A stretch of 64,000 bases of DNA, from NCBI GenBank assembly GCA_900184925.1, contig FXYJ02000001.1:310001-374000 (forward strand), in the 5' to 3' direction. The position numbers and the translations under genes were made by a program. Source of the stretch: Ruminococcaceae bacterium HV4-5-B5C. Lineage in GTDB: Bacteria > Bacillota > Clostridia > Oscillospirales > Acutalibacteraceae. Under the pieces are notes generated by a model. That model was not told the origin of the DNA. It made no database searches and saw nothing but the letters and a program-made list of their open reading frames with translations. Positions 17,484-25,732 of this stretch are shown here, piece after piece; the stretch's first letter is position 1, and each line of letters begins with the position of its first letter.

Positions 17484-17825
17484 TTATTTCAGAGCGTCGC
17501 CGCCGCGTTCGCCGGTGCGGATGCGGATGGCTTCGACCACTTCGGAGACAAAGATTTTCCCGTCGCCGTAGTTCCCGGTCTGCGCCGTTTCGACAATATT
17601 TGCAATGACCGGCTCAAGCTGGTCGTCCGCAACGATCAGTTCGAGCTTGATTTTTTTGAGGAAATGGAAATCGACTTCCATGCCGCGGACGTATTCCTTG
17701 TAGCCCCTCTGACATCCGGTGCCCATAATCTGCGTGATGCTGATGCCGTTGACATTCAGCTTCTGCAGGTTCTCCTTGACGTCTTCCAGCTGCTCCGGCC
17801 GGATGATGGCTTCGATTCGTTTCAT
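17484..17825 (-). CDS. glnK: P-II nitrogen regulator, GlnK type, without the uridylylation Tyr
   Basis: A 113-residue P-II protein. It has the standard start (MKRIEAIIRPEQLEDV), the GDGKIFV nucleotide-binding block and the IRTGERG C-terminal signature. Encoded 34 bases after amtB, it should plug the ammonium channel when ammonium is plentiful, responding to ATP/ADP and 2-oxoglutarate. In the T-loop (GYKEYVRGMEVDF) position 51, the Tyr uridylylated in enteric P-II proteins, is Val, so control by uridylylation is unlikely, as is usual in Firmicutes. Confidence 0.95.
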   Translation of the reverse strand: MKRIEAIIRPEQLEDVKENLQKLNVNGISITQIMGTGCQRGYKEYVRGMEVDFHFLKKIKLELIVADDQLEPVIANIVETAQTGNYGDGKIFVSEVVEAIRIRTGERGGDALK

Positions 17826-17859
17826 AATTCTATCCTCCCTGCTTCAAATACTCGGACTG

Positions 17860-19095
17860 TCAGTCCATACCGTTGAATGCCGGGTAGCCGGGTTCACCGT
17901 GCTCGGTAATGTCGAGACCGATGTCCTCATCCTTGCGCTCCACACGGAGATTTCCGGTGCAGAGCTTCGCAATACCCGCTGCGATCAGAGTGCCCGCAAC
18001 CGCCATCACGACCGCCACGCCGATGGCGGCAAGCTGGCGCAGGAAAAGCTGCGTGTCGCCGAAAACAAGACCGTTCCACTGTGCGGCGGGGTTGATGGAT
18101 TTCTCCGCGAACAGCCCGGTAGCGATGCCGCCCCAGATGCCGCCTACACCGTGGCAGCCGAAAACGTCGAGCGCGTCGTCATACCCGAGTTTGCTTTTGA
18201 CAACGGAAATAAAGAAGTACGAAATGGGGCTTGCCAGCGCGCCGATGACCAGAGCTGCCCAGATCGGGACGAAGCCGGAGCCGGGCGTGATGGCAACAAG
18301 GCCGACCACAAGGCCCGTTGAAGCGCCGACGAGAGTCGGCCTTCCGTCTTTTACGCGCTCAATCAGCATCCAGGAGAGCATGGCCGCAGCCGCCGAGGTG
18401 TTGGTCGTCATAAAGGCATGCGCCGCCAGCGCGTTCGCCGCTCCGGCGCTGCCGCCGTTGAAGCCGAACCACCCGAACCAGAGGAGGGCGGCGCCCAGAA
18501 AGACCATTGGCACGTTGTGGGGGTGGTAGGAGATTCTGCCGTAGTTTTTGCGTTTTCCGAGCAGCATCGCGAGCACGAGTGCACTGATGCCGGACGTAAT
18601 GTGGACAACGTTGCCTCCCGCGAAGTCGACCGCGCCGAGCTTCATCAGGAATCCGCCGCCCCAGACCATGTGCGCCATGGGGTAGTAGACAAGAACAGAC
18701 CACAGTGCCACAAAAATAAACAGAGAAGAAAAACGCATCCGTTCCACGATGGCCCCGGTAATCAGCGCCGGGGTGATGATGGCAAACATCATCTGGAAGA
18801 TTGCGAAGGCGAGGGTGTTCGGGGCGGCGTAAGAAGTGTCTTTCAGATCATTAAAGTTCAGGCAGAACCAGTTCAGGTTGCCGATGAACCCTCCGTTGTC
18901 GCCGCTGAACGAAAGAGAAAAGCCAATCAGCACCCAAAGAACGGAAGCGAGGCCGAGCGCCAGCGCTGAAGACATGATCGTATTCACCGCATTTTTCCGT
19001 TTTGTCATGCCCGCGTAAAAGAATGCAAGGCCGGGTGTCATCAGGAGTACCATTGCAGAACTAATGAGCATCCAGGCCATATCACCATGCTCCAT
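17860..19095 (-). CDS. amtB: Ammonium transporter
   Basis: A 411-residue Amt/Rh channel with 11 predicted membrane segments. The twin-histidine pore residues are in GNVVHITSG and FGCHGVGGIWGG, and the AFFYAGMTKRKN and FGWFGFNGGSA blocks are classical. The C-terminal cytoplasmic tail ends LDITEHGEPGYPAF, the GlnK-docking tail. ATG 19095 follows GGAGGGG; the upstream TTG overlaps that site and is not used. A long leader with two attenuator modules precedes it. Confidence 0.96.
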   Translation of the reverse strand: MEHGDMAWMLISSAMVLLMTPGLAFFYAGMTKRKNAVNTIMSSALALGLASVLWVLIGFSLSFSGDNGGFIGNLNWFCLNFNDLKDTSYAAPNTLAFAIFQMMFAIITPALITGAIVERMRFSSLFIFVALWSVLVYYPMAHMVWGGGFLMKLGAVDFAGGNVVHITSGISALVLAMLLGKRKNYGRISYHPHNVPMVFLGAALLWFGWFGFNGGSAGAANALAAHAFMTTNTSAAAAMLSWMLIERVKDGRPTLVGASTGLVVGLVAITPGSGFVPIWAALVIGALASPISYFFISVVKSKLGYDDALDVFGCHGVGGIWGGIATGLFAEKSINPAAQWNGLVFGDTQLFLRQLAAIGVAVVMAVAGTLIAAGIAKLCTGNLRVERKDEDIGLDITEHGEPGYPAFNGMD

Positions 19096-19182
19096 GTCGA
19101 TCCCCTCCAAAAAATATTGAGATGTTGATGCGAATTCCCGCCCCGCGAAATCAGCCTCCGGATGCTATGGGGAGAGAAATTT

Positions 19183-19230
19183 AAAAATGCCTGCAGCCAC
19201 CCCATGGAGATGGCTGCAGGCATCATTGCC
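19183..19230 (-). promoter_or_regulatory. amtB leader, distal hexaloop/terminator module
   Basis: On the minus strand a small hairpin GGC-AATGAT-GCC (19230-19219) overlaps the 5' arm of a perfect 13-bp terminator stem, ATGCCTGCAGCCA/TGGCTGCAGGCAT (19223-19211 with 19199-19187), followed by TTTTT. The two folds share the bases ATGCC, so they exclude each other. The loop has A at position 1 and G at position 4, the signature of ANTAR-protein targets. Confidence 0.75.
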
Positions 19231-19311
19231 GGCAATATAAAAAAACAAAGGGAAAAAGCCGCAAGAGCTGCGAAAAACTTTCTTTGCACGGCTTTTGGCT
19301 CCGCAACAAAT

Positions 19312-19361
19312 AAAAAACCTGCTATTACCCCGTTCCGAGGATAACAGCAGGCGTCGTTGCC
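19312..19361 (-). promoter_or_regulatory. amtB leader, proximal hexaloop/terminator module
   Basis: GGC-AACGAC-GCC (19361-19350) is followed at once by a terminator stem CCTGCT…AGCAGG with six T (minus strand, to 19312). Loop positions 1 and 4 are again A and G. Between this module and the distal one, at about 19236-19305, a further hairpin AAAAGCC/GGCTTTT with a T-rich tail could be a third stop signal. Confidence 0.75.
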
Positions 19362-19381
19362 TTACCGATATTACAAATAGA

Positions 19382-19410
19382 ATATTACCATGCGTACTTT
19401 AGAAATGCAA
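19382..19410 (-). promoter_or_regulatory. amtB promoter
   Basis: On the minus strand TTGCAT (19410-19405), 17-base spacer, TAATAT (19387-19382). The transcript would begin near 19375, only about a dozen bases before the first hexaloop hairpin, leaving no room for a separate upstream ANTAR hairpin. Confidence 0.75.
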
Positions 19411-19569
19411 GAGTTTTTTTGCGAAAATTAAGTTTCGGCCTGATTTGAGTAAATGAAGTAACGTGCCGCTTTTTCAGCGGGATCCGCTCGAAGGGAGAAG
19501 TTCCCGGAACCGCACGGTGATTTGTCTGGTAAGGAAAAAATTGAAACTCGGCACAGGAGAGAAAAATTC

Positions 19570-19597
19570 TTGAAAAAAAAGAGGAAAGTACTATAAT
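19570..19597 (+). promoter_or_regulatory. Promoter of the minor-pilin operon
   Basis: TTGAAA (19570-19575), 16-base spacer, TATAAT (19592-19597), 66 bases before the first minor-pilin gene. The stretch 19411-19569 between the divergent promoters shows no other clear element. Confidence 0.7.
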
Positions 19598-19662
19598 ATA
19601 AAATAGCCGTATTGTTCTCAACTGGCTAAAAAAAAGCGGGGAACGGGGAGGGTGCGGGAAAC

Positions 19663-21327
19663 ATGAAAACGAACAAAAAGGGCGTTTCGCTTGCTTTTGT
19701 TATCGTTGTGGTTCTTGCGCTTGTTATTTTTTCCTCTCTGCTGTTTTCGTCTGCGGCACGCAGCCTCAGCATGACCGGCGAAAGCACCGAAGGCCGCGAA
19801 GCTTACCTTAGGGCAAAATCCGCCATCGAATACGCGAAGACGGAAGTCTACAACCTGGCAAAGAGCAACCGCCTTGCCGCGTTTTCTGTCGGGCCGGATG
19901 GGGACGGCTTCCGGCAGATTGCCGACCGTGCTGCGGACGGAACGGCCTGCCTCGCGGAGTGTAAGCCTGGGTCGGACGGCAAGACGTGGACAGTGACGGC
20001 AAAAGTTAAGTATCGCAATTCCGCGCAGTTCCGGCTGCTTTCTTATTCTTTTGCATTCCAGAACAACCCGTCTGTTAACGGCTTTGTTGCGTCGGGAGGG
20101 GCCATCGGCGGCAGCCAATATATTAGCAGCGATGGCGAGGGCAGTGGACAGTCGCAGTGCTACCCGATTTTTGTTTCGGAACATGTTTACAGCACCTCGG
20201 GTTTTACCGCCCCGGAAATGTACTTTACGGGCGGATATCAGCTTAAGGGCGGCGGGTCCCCTACGGAAAATTTGACGTCGAATCTGATTTATCTATGTGG
20301 TAAAATTAACTGTGACTCAGGCGCCACCGCGTCTCTGTATCTTTGCGGCATCAAAGATAAAGCTGCAAGCTCCGTACAGCAAAAGAGAGGTTATGCGGGT
20401 ATTGTCTGGTTCCACGGAGCCTCCGTTCAGCCGCGGAACAGTTCGGTTCTCGTTTCCATCCCCGACGGCGCGTATTACTTCCATGAGGGAGCGAATCTGT
20501 TCGACAAGACAACGCTTGCCAACTTATTCGGAAACGCACAGAACGCGGACGGCAAGCTGCAGCCGGTGCCGCAGGAAGATCTGCAGCCTTCTTCGGGGCT
20601 TACGCTCGGCGGAAAGTCCCTTGCGGGGTATGCCGCGAGTGTCGCCTATATTACGGACAACACGGGTGGTGTCAAGGATGGCACCTCCGGCGACGTCAAC
20701 TGGATGTCGCAGACAAAATTCCAAACGTCTTATGGAAATAACGGCGGCGTGTTTGATGCCAGGGATGCCGATGTCAGTATTTACACCGACGGGGGTTATA
20801 AGGACGAGTGGCAAAACTGCACATCACCGCTGTCTTACTGTGCCAGAAGAATCCAATTGCTGAAGGATTACGATCTTACTTTTCAGGTCCCCAAATTTAC
20901 GGTTACATTTCAGACCGGGTCTTTCTGGTTCTGTGAGCAGTCTTCTCCCTCTTATCCTTGGGCCGCACCGCCGGCCGGACTGCCATCGGATGCTCCCACA
21001 GCTGTTCAGCGTTCCCGCGTGCCGACCGGTGTTCCGATAATTACGGCGGCAAGCGACAAAAGCCATTTGATTCTCAAGTCGAAAGACGGTACCGACGTCA
21101 CGCTGATTTTCCCGCGCGGTCTGGACATTCAGCCGTACAACAGCGATACGACTCTGCTGCTGCCGGCCGGAACCTATACGTTGAAATCCGGCACAGACCT
21201 GCTTGGACTGCTCTCGAAGGAGACGGATTGGAAAACATTTCTGAAGCCGGTATCCGTCGGCACACACGGGGGCGACGCAGGCCCGGGCGGGTTCACCATT
21301 ACACCCGGCAAATACTCGGCCCCGTAA
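19663..21327 (+). CDS. Large exported pilin-like protein (PilX-like position)
   Basis: A 554-residue protein that opens with a prepilin-like segment: MKTNKKG, then VSLAFVIVVVLALVIFSSLLF, in which Gly-Val after the lysines would be the cleavage point. The remainder is a Ser/Gly/Thr-rich extracellular domain with few charged clusters. The consensus Glu at +5 is absent, as in PilX-like minor components. It heads a four-gene run with two further prepilins and a MORN protein. Its function is inferred from this context; the large domain is unrecognised. Confidence 0.6.
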   Translation: MKTNKKGVSLAFVIVVVLALVIFSSLLFSSAARSLSMTGESTEGREAYLRAKSAIEYAKTEVYNLAKSNRLAAFSVGPDGDGFRQIADRAADGTACLAECKPGSDGKTWTVTAKVKYRNSAQFRLLSYSFAFQNNPSVNGFVASGGAIGGSQYISSDGEGSGQSQCYPIFVSEHVYSTSGFTAPEMYFTGGYQLKGGGSPTENLTSNLIYLCGKINCDSGATASLYLCGIKDKAASSVQQKRGYAGIVWFHGASVQPRNSSVLVSIPDGAYYFHEGANLFDKTTLANLFGNAQNADGKLQPVPQEDLQPSSGLTLGGKSLAGYAASVAYITDNTGGVKDGTSGDVNWMSQTKFQTSYGNNGGVFDARDADVSIYTDGGYKDEWQNCTSPLSYCARRIQLLKDYDLTFQVPKFTVTFQTGSFWFCEQSSPSYPWAAPPAGLPSDAPTAVQRSRVPTGVPIITAASDKSHLILKSKDGTDVTLIFPRGLDIQPYNSDTTLLLPAGTYTLKSGTDLLGLLSKETDWKTFLKPVSVGTHGGDAGPGGFTITPGKYSAP

Positions 21328-21346
21328 TGTGAGGGAGGCGGGCAAA

Positions 21347-21793
21347 ATGAAACAGCTTGCTTTTCGTTCCAGAAAAGGCGTTTCCCTTGTAGAGGAAATC
21401 TGCGCCGTGTGCATCCTTGCCGTCGGGGTGTTTGCCGCCGTTTCGCTGATCAGCCTTTCGAGGGTTTCGGTTACGTCCGACAGCATGAAAGAAGCCGCTG
21501 CGGCACAGGCGCAGCAGCTTGGGGACAACCTGATCGCCTGGCTGTCGCAGCAGCCGGACTATATTCCACCCACAAGCGTGACCGTGCGGGATGTGGGCGG
21601 CGTTTCGGCCGCCGACTGCGGCCAGTCCGGCATCGAAATACCCGGCTATGACAAACTGTTCTGCGTTACCCCGAAGCCCGGCGCTCTGGACGGCCAGACG
21701 GAGGGATATGCGATTATCTGCCGTGTCTACTATAACGGGCGGAAGAATTACGTTCAGTTCCACGCATACGCTTCGGCACGCGGAACCAGCTGA
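21347..21793 (+). CDS. Minor type IV prepilin (PilV/GspI-like)
   Basis: A 148-residue prepilin: short basic leader ending RKG, then VSLVEEICAVCILAVGVFAAVSL with Glu at the +5 position, the canonical class III signal processed by a prepilin peptidase. The rest is a small periplasm-like globular domain with two Cys. ATG 21347 lies 8 bases after GAGGGAGG; the GTG at 21329 is not preferred. It is 19 bases after the upstream gene. Confidence 0.8.
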   Translation: MKQLAFRSRKGVSLVEEICAVCILAVGVFAAVSLISLSRVSVTSDSMKEAAAAQAQQLGDNLIAWLSQQPDYIPPTSVTVRDVGGVSAADCGQSGIEIPGYDKLFCVTPKPGALDGQTEGYAIICRVYYNGRKNYVQFHAYASARGTS

Positions 21794-21824
21794 CGGCTCA
21801 GGCAGCGATTGGGGGGAGCAGACA

Positions 21825-22358
21825 GTGAAGAGACGCTTTTGGAAAAACAAAAAAGGAATGTCGCTTGTCGAACTCATCGCCGTCATGGCGATCTCCGTCG
21901 TGGTGGTCGGCGCGGCCATGACGGCGCTTTACGGAAGCTCCCGCAGTACGTCCGACGGCGCGGCGGATTACGGGAACCACAGCGACGCCCAGCTTCTTGA
22001 AGCGTGGCTCCACAACAATATTCCCACTGCGCAGCACATCGCACCCGGGACGGGTGTTCCCCGCGGAGTGGCGGGCTATACCCTCTTTTTCCCGAGCGGG
22101 ACGGACGGTTATTTCGAAATTGCGAAGAATGGCGTTTCCGTCCTTCAGGTTGGAGGAATTCGCAGCTTTGCCGTTTCCACGGCGAACGTCGGTCTGCACC
22201 AGACTTTCAGCTACCGGATTACGGCGGAAAGCGGAGGGCGCACGTTTGTGCTTTCCGGCGGGATCGTACTGAACAATATCGCCAATGCGACGACCCCTCT
22301 CATCCCGTCGGAGCTTATTTATACTAAAACCAGCACAGGATATCTTGTGATCAGCTGA
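21825..22358 (+). CDS. Minor type IV prepilin (PilW/GspJ-like)
   Basis: A 177-residue prepilin with KNKKG followed by MSLVELIAVMAISVVVVGAAM; Glu is at +5. The C-terminal part resembles PilW/GspJ-type minor pilins in size and position. GTG 21825 follows GGGGGGAG by 6 bases. The longer open frame from 21591 is an overlap with the preceding gene. Confidence 0.8.
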   Translation: MKRRFWKNKKGMSLVELIAVMAISVVVVGAAMTALYGSSRSTSDGAADYGNHSDAQLLEAWLHNNIPTAQHIAPGTGVPRGVAGYTLFFPSGTDGYFEIAKNGVSVLQVGGIRSFAVSTANVGLHQTFSYRITAESGGRTFVLSGGIVLNNIANATTPLIPSELIYTKTSTGYLVIS

Positions 22359-22395
22359 GCAACAGCAAGAATTCAGAATATGCAGGAGAAAATCT

Positions 22396-23850
22396 ATGCC
22401 GGAGAAAATCAACATAACGGAATATTACTCCGTAAGCTGCCGCCCGTACGATGACTGCAGTGTTTCCCTTCTGGAAAACGCAGCGCGGGCCTTCTTCTCC
22501 GACGGATCTTCGTCGGGGAGCGTACGCAGGGTGGAAAACGGAATGGAGACGAAGACCCGCTACCGCCTCGGGACAAAACGCTTCCGGTGGAAAAAGGTAT
22601 GCAGAGGGGTCACACTTGAAGAGGCGTTTGCCGTGGCGGGCGGAGGCTTTTGGCTCGTAGCCCATGATGCGGACGGCAGGCTGCTTTCATCCCGCGTTTT
22701 CGACGCCAGTCTGCGCTGGCAGAGCACCGCGTACTACGATGGGAGCGTCCGCGACCCCGCCGTTTTGCTGCAGCGCTGTGAAGAAGGAATTTACCGGACT
22801 GTGCGCGGTTCCGTACGGAAAGAGCTTCTTTTTCCCTGCCTGTGGGAGCCGGGGACGGCGGAACAGAGCTTTGTCAACGAAGTTGCAGGGGAGCCTGTTG
22901 TCGTTGCAGGAACGGACGCAGGCCGGTTCTGCTTCTGTGCTGCCGAGGAATGTGCCATCCGGGCTGCACTGCGTGAAAAGGCGGACAAAGAGGGTGGCCT
23001 CAGCCTGAGCGGAGAGGAAGAAGAAACGCTTGATTTTCAGGTCGTTCCCAACGCTCCCTCGCCGACCGCAAAGCCGTCCGCAGAGATGCGGAAGGCAGAT
23101 GTTCCCGCTTCTGTCGCTTCGGAACGCCCGAAGCCTTCCGGGAAGATAAAAAAGGCCCCGGCACCCGCGCCCCGTACGGAAAACGGGGAAGGGTATGCCG
23201 CAGACCATGAAATCTTTACTGCGCCGGCGCGCAGACCCACACGCTATGCCGTTGCCATTAAGGGACTTTCCGGGGGAGTGCGCGGCGGCCCGGCGCTCGA
23301 AGAAAAAGCGCGTGAGGACGCGGACACCACAGCAGAACCTCCTCCTGCCCCGGGGCCCGAAACGGAGCTGCCGGCGGGTGCCGTGATTCCTGCGAGACGC
23401 ATTGTCGTGAGCAGTTTGGAAAGCTACCTTTATTTCGGAAAATTAATGGAAGGCCTGCGGGAAGGCAGAGGCCGCACCGCCGCCCCGGACGGCCGCACCG
23501 CTTACGAGGGCGATTACCGGAACGATATGCGCGAAGGGTTCGGCGTATATTACTATAAATCGGGGAAGCTGTGCTATGCCGGAGAATGGAAACGCAATCT
23601 GCGGAACGGTCTCGGCGTAGCGTTTGGCGCCAAGGACGGCTCTATCTTTGTCGGCAATTGGAAAAACGGCAGCGCGACCGGCCCGGGCAGCGAATTTGAC
23701 CTCTGCGGTGACCTGACCTATACCGGCGGGTGGAAAGACGGTCACCGGCACGGGTACGGAACGGAATACCGAAACGGTCGGGTTCTGAGGAGCGGTCGCT
23801 GGAGCAGCGATGTCTTCTGCGGGGAGGACCTTCCCGGAGAAACTACATAA
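22396..23850 (+). CDS. MORN-repeat protein in the minor-pilin operon
   Basis: A 484-residue protein of three parts. Residues 1-200 form an unrecognised soluble domain; about 205-345 is a Pro/Ala/Glu-rich low-complexity linker; about 350-470 holds four to five MORN repeats (YEGDYRNDMREGFGVYY, YAGEWKRNLRNGLGVAF, FVGNWKNG, YTGGWKDGHRHGYGTEY). MORN repeats are common in membrane-associated proteins. No signal peptide or membrane segment is visible, so it may act on the cytoplasmic face. It starts 37 bases after the last minor pilin and is followed by the operon terminator. Confidence 0.8.
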   Translation: MPEKINITEYYSVSCRPYDDCSVSLLENAARAFFSDGSSSGSVRRVENGMETKTRYRLGTKRFRWKKVCRGVTLEEAFAVAGGGFWLVAHDADGRLLSSRVFDASLRWQSTAYYDGSVRDPAVLLQRCEEGIYRTVRGSVRKELLFPCLWEPGTAEQSFVNEVAGEPVVVAGTDAGRFCFCAAEECAIRAALREKADKEGGLSLSGEEEETLDFQVVPNAPSPTAKPSAEMRKADVPASVASERPKPSGKIKKAPAPAPRTENGEGYAADHEIFTAPARRPTRYAVAIKGLSGGVRGGPALEEKAREDADTTAEPPPAPGPETELPAGAVIPARRIVVSSLESYLYFGKLMEGLREGRGRTAAPDGRTAYEGDYRNDMREGFGVYYYKSGKLCYAGEWKRNLRNGLGVAFGAKDGSIFVGNWKNGSATGPGSEFDLCGDLTYTGGWKDGHRHGYGTEYRNGRVLRSGRWSSDVFCGEDLPGETT

Positions 23851-23867
23851 CCGGAAACAAAAATAAG

Positions 23868-23906
23868 GGAACGGAAGCGATGGAAAATCGTCTCCGTTCC
23901 TTTTTT
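23868..23906. terminator. Terminator after the MORN gene
   Basis: GGAACGGA pairs with TCCGTTCC across a 17-base loop and is followed by six T. The convergent DUF6020 gene ends 9 bases later. Confidence 0.8.
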
Positions 23907-23914
23907 GGCTTTTT

Positions 23915-25582
23915 TCAGTTTTCGTCCGGTGTTTCTCCGTACGGCAGGAAGGGGAGAAGGAGGACGGCGGGGAGAACAACGGCGTAGGGAAAAAGATATC
24001 GGAATTCGCAGAAGGTCGGCGTCGCCAGCATCAGAGTGCCCCAGAGCACAAGCAGCGGAAGAAAGGGGATCAGAAGCTTTGTTTTTCTGCTCAGCAGTGT
24101 CAGCAGTGCGGCGAATGCGGTCAGCCAGAACAGTGTGGCAATGCTGACCATCCAGCCAAACGGGAGGTAGGTACGCTGCATTTTCTGGAAGGAGGACGAA
24201 ACAAACGCGCGTGCCGCTCGCATCTGGGTACTGTTCAGCAGAGCATTGGAGCCCTGAAGAGAAAGACCGTAATTCTGAGCACCGTAACCTTTGCCGACCC
24301 CGTAGTACAGAACCCAGTTCGACGTGCCAATATGCCAGAAGCCGCAGGTCTCCATCACATACGCTTTCAGGTAAGATCCGAGATTCGGCACCATCATTCC
24401 TGCCCAGATCTTTAAAAACTGTGACTTGTTCTTTTCCAGAAACGCGTTGCGGAACGACGGGCTGAATTTGATCCCATTGGAGGAAAGTGGGGTGTAATCC
24501 TTTTTCCAGTCTTCCATCGGCATCAGCCGGTTCAGAAAATCATGCTGTTCGGGGGTGACGCTGCCGCCGTCCGAAACAGTCCGCGCAATCTGCTGGAGCG
24601 GGATGCCGACTGACTCCGCGAACGGACTTGGTTCTACGCCGCAGGCGTCGTAAACCGGCCCCTGAATCAGGAGAACCAGGATGAGAACCGCCAGAAATGC
24701 AGGGAGCATGTGCTTCCAGCGTTTGCGATAAACCACGGTAAGGACGACCAGAGTAACCGCGATCAGGTAGTACCCGTTATTGCGCATAAAAGCGACAAGA
24801 AGGTTCAGAAAGAGGAACCAAACCATGTTCCTTCGGTTGTCCAGAAACTCCCCTGAGCTTGTAACGATATCAGTCAGGTTCAGCACATAGGCCGCAACGA
24901 TTCCGCCGAACAGGACGTCTTTCCACATGGTTACGGAGTACATGGGGAAAACCGGGTTGAAGATAAAATAAGCTCCCGCGCACAGAATCACCCACCGCGG
25001 TGCGCCCCGCTTCGCGAGCCAGCTGAGCAGATACCCCGTGAGCACGGCCATTGCCATCGCCTGAAACACGAGGAAGGCGACAACTCCTGCAGTAACATCC
25101 TTCGCACTTTGGGGAATCAGCAAAAGAAACGGTTTCATCAGCAGGATGTAGAAAAGCGGCTGCTGGTTGGAGAGTCTGGCCCTGCCGAGGGCACGCGTGA
25201 TGCATGCGACGGAGTCGGGCGAGACGCTGCCGGGGTAATAAAGGAACAGGCTGCAGATCCAGCAGAGAAAGAGAATGGCGGAAGAAACCAGCCAGACTCT
25301 GCGCGGGGAGAAACGGGCCTTTCCTCCAAGGGGAAACGGGCGGTGAAGAAGCAGTTCGGTGAGGGGGATCAAAGCCGCGCAGGATACGGCAAAAACTGCG
25401 GTGAACACAAAGAAGTCCCGCAGAGTGAAAGGGGAAAACGTTTTGCCGGACACCTTCCCGCCAACGGCGAAGGAAAGAGCCAGAAGAAACGAAAAGACGA
25501 GACATCCGATTGTGATGCGCCGTTTTTCAGCCGGGGGTCTTTCAGCCGTCAACTGCTCCGAGTCATTGCTGTTACCTGTCAT
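23915..25582 (-). CDS. DUF6020-like polytopic membrane protein
   Basis: A 555-residue protein with about 12 membrane segments. The blocks YYPGSVSPDSVACI, LSNQQPLFYILLMKP, MYSVTMWKDVLFGG and AFMRNNGYYLI match the DUF6020 family, which resembles GT-C type membrane glycosyltransferases in layout. The function is unknown; transfer of a sugar from a lipid donor is only a fold-level guess. ATG 25582 has GGAGG 8 bases upstream, whereas the open frame continues to 25714 without a ribosome site. Confidence 0.65.
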   Translation of the reverse strand: MTGNSNDSEQLTAERPPAEKRRITIGCLVFSFLLALSFAVGGKVSGKTFSPFTLRDFFVFTAVFAVSCAALIPLTELLLHRPFPLGGKARFSPRRVWLVSSAILFLCWICSLFLYYPGSVSPDSVACITRALGRARLSNQQPLFYILLMKPFLLLIPQSAKDVTAGVVAFLVFQAMAMAVLTGYLLSWLAKRGAPRWVILCAGAYFIFNPVFPMYSVTMWKDVLFGGIVAAYVLNLTDIVTSSGEFLDNRRNMVWFLFLNLLVAFMRNNGYYLIAVTLVVLTVVYRKRWKHMLPAFLAVLILVLLIQGPVYDACGVEPSPFAESVGIPLQQIARTVSDGGSVTPEQHDFLNRLMPMEDWKKDYTPLSSNGIKFSPSFRNAFLEKNKSQFLKIWAGMMVPNLGSYLKAYVMETCGFWHIGTSNWVLYYGVGKGYGAQNYGLSLQGSNALLNSTQMRAARAFVSSSFQKMQRTYLPFGWMVSIATLFWLTAFAALLTLLSRKTKLLIPFLPLLVLWGTLMLATPTFCEFRYLFPYAVVLPAVLLLPFLPYGETPDEN

Positions 25583-25732
25583 TTTAACATCCTCCGCCGG
25601 GAATCCGTGATATTTTCTGCCGGTCAAAATTTGGAAAACCGATATCGTTATTGTATCATCAGGAAACGGATTCGGCAAGAAATACGCAAAATGCGTTTGT
25701 TGCCCGGCGTGCAAAACAATTGTGCAAACGTA

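Noticed and set aside
19096..19410. T-box or metabolite riboswitch before amtB
   Set aside because: No T-box TGGTACC-type sequence or known aptamer core; the repeated hexaloop/terminator pattern explains the structure better.
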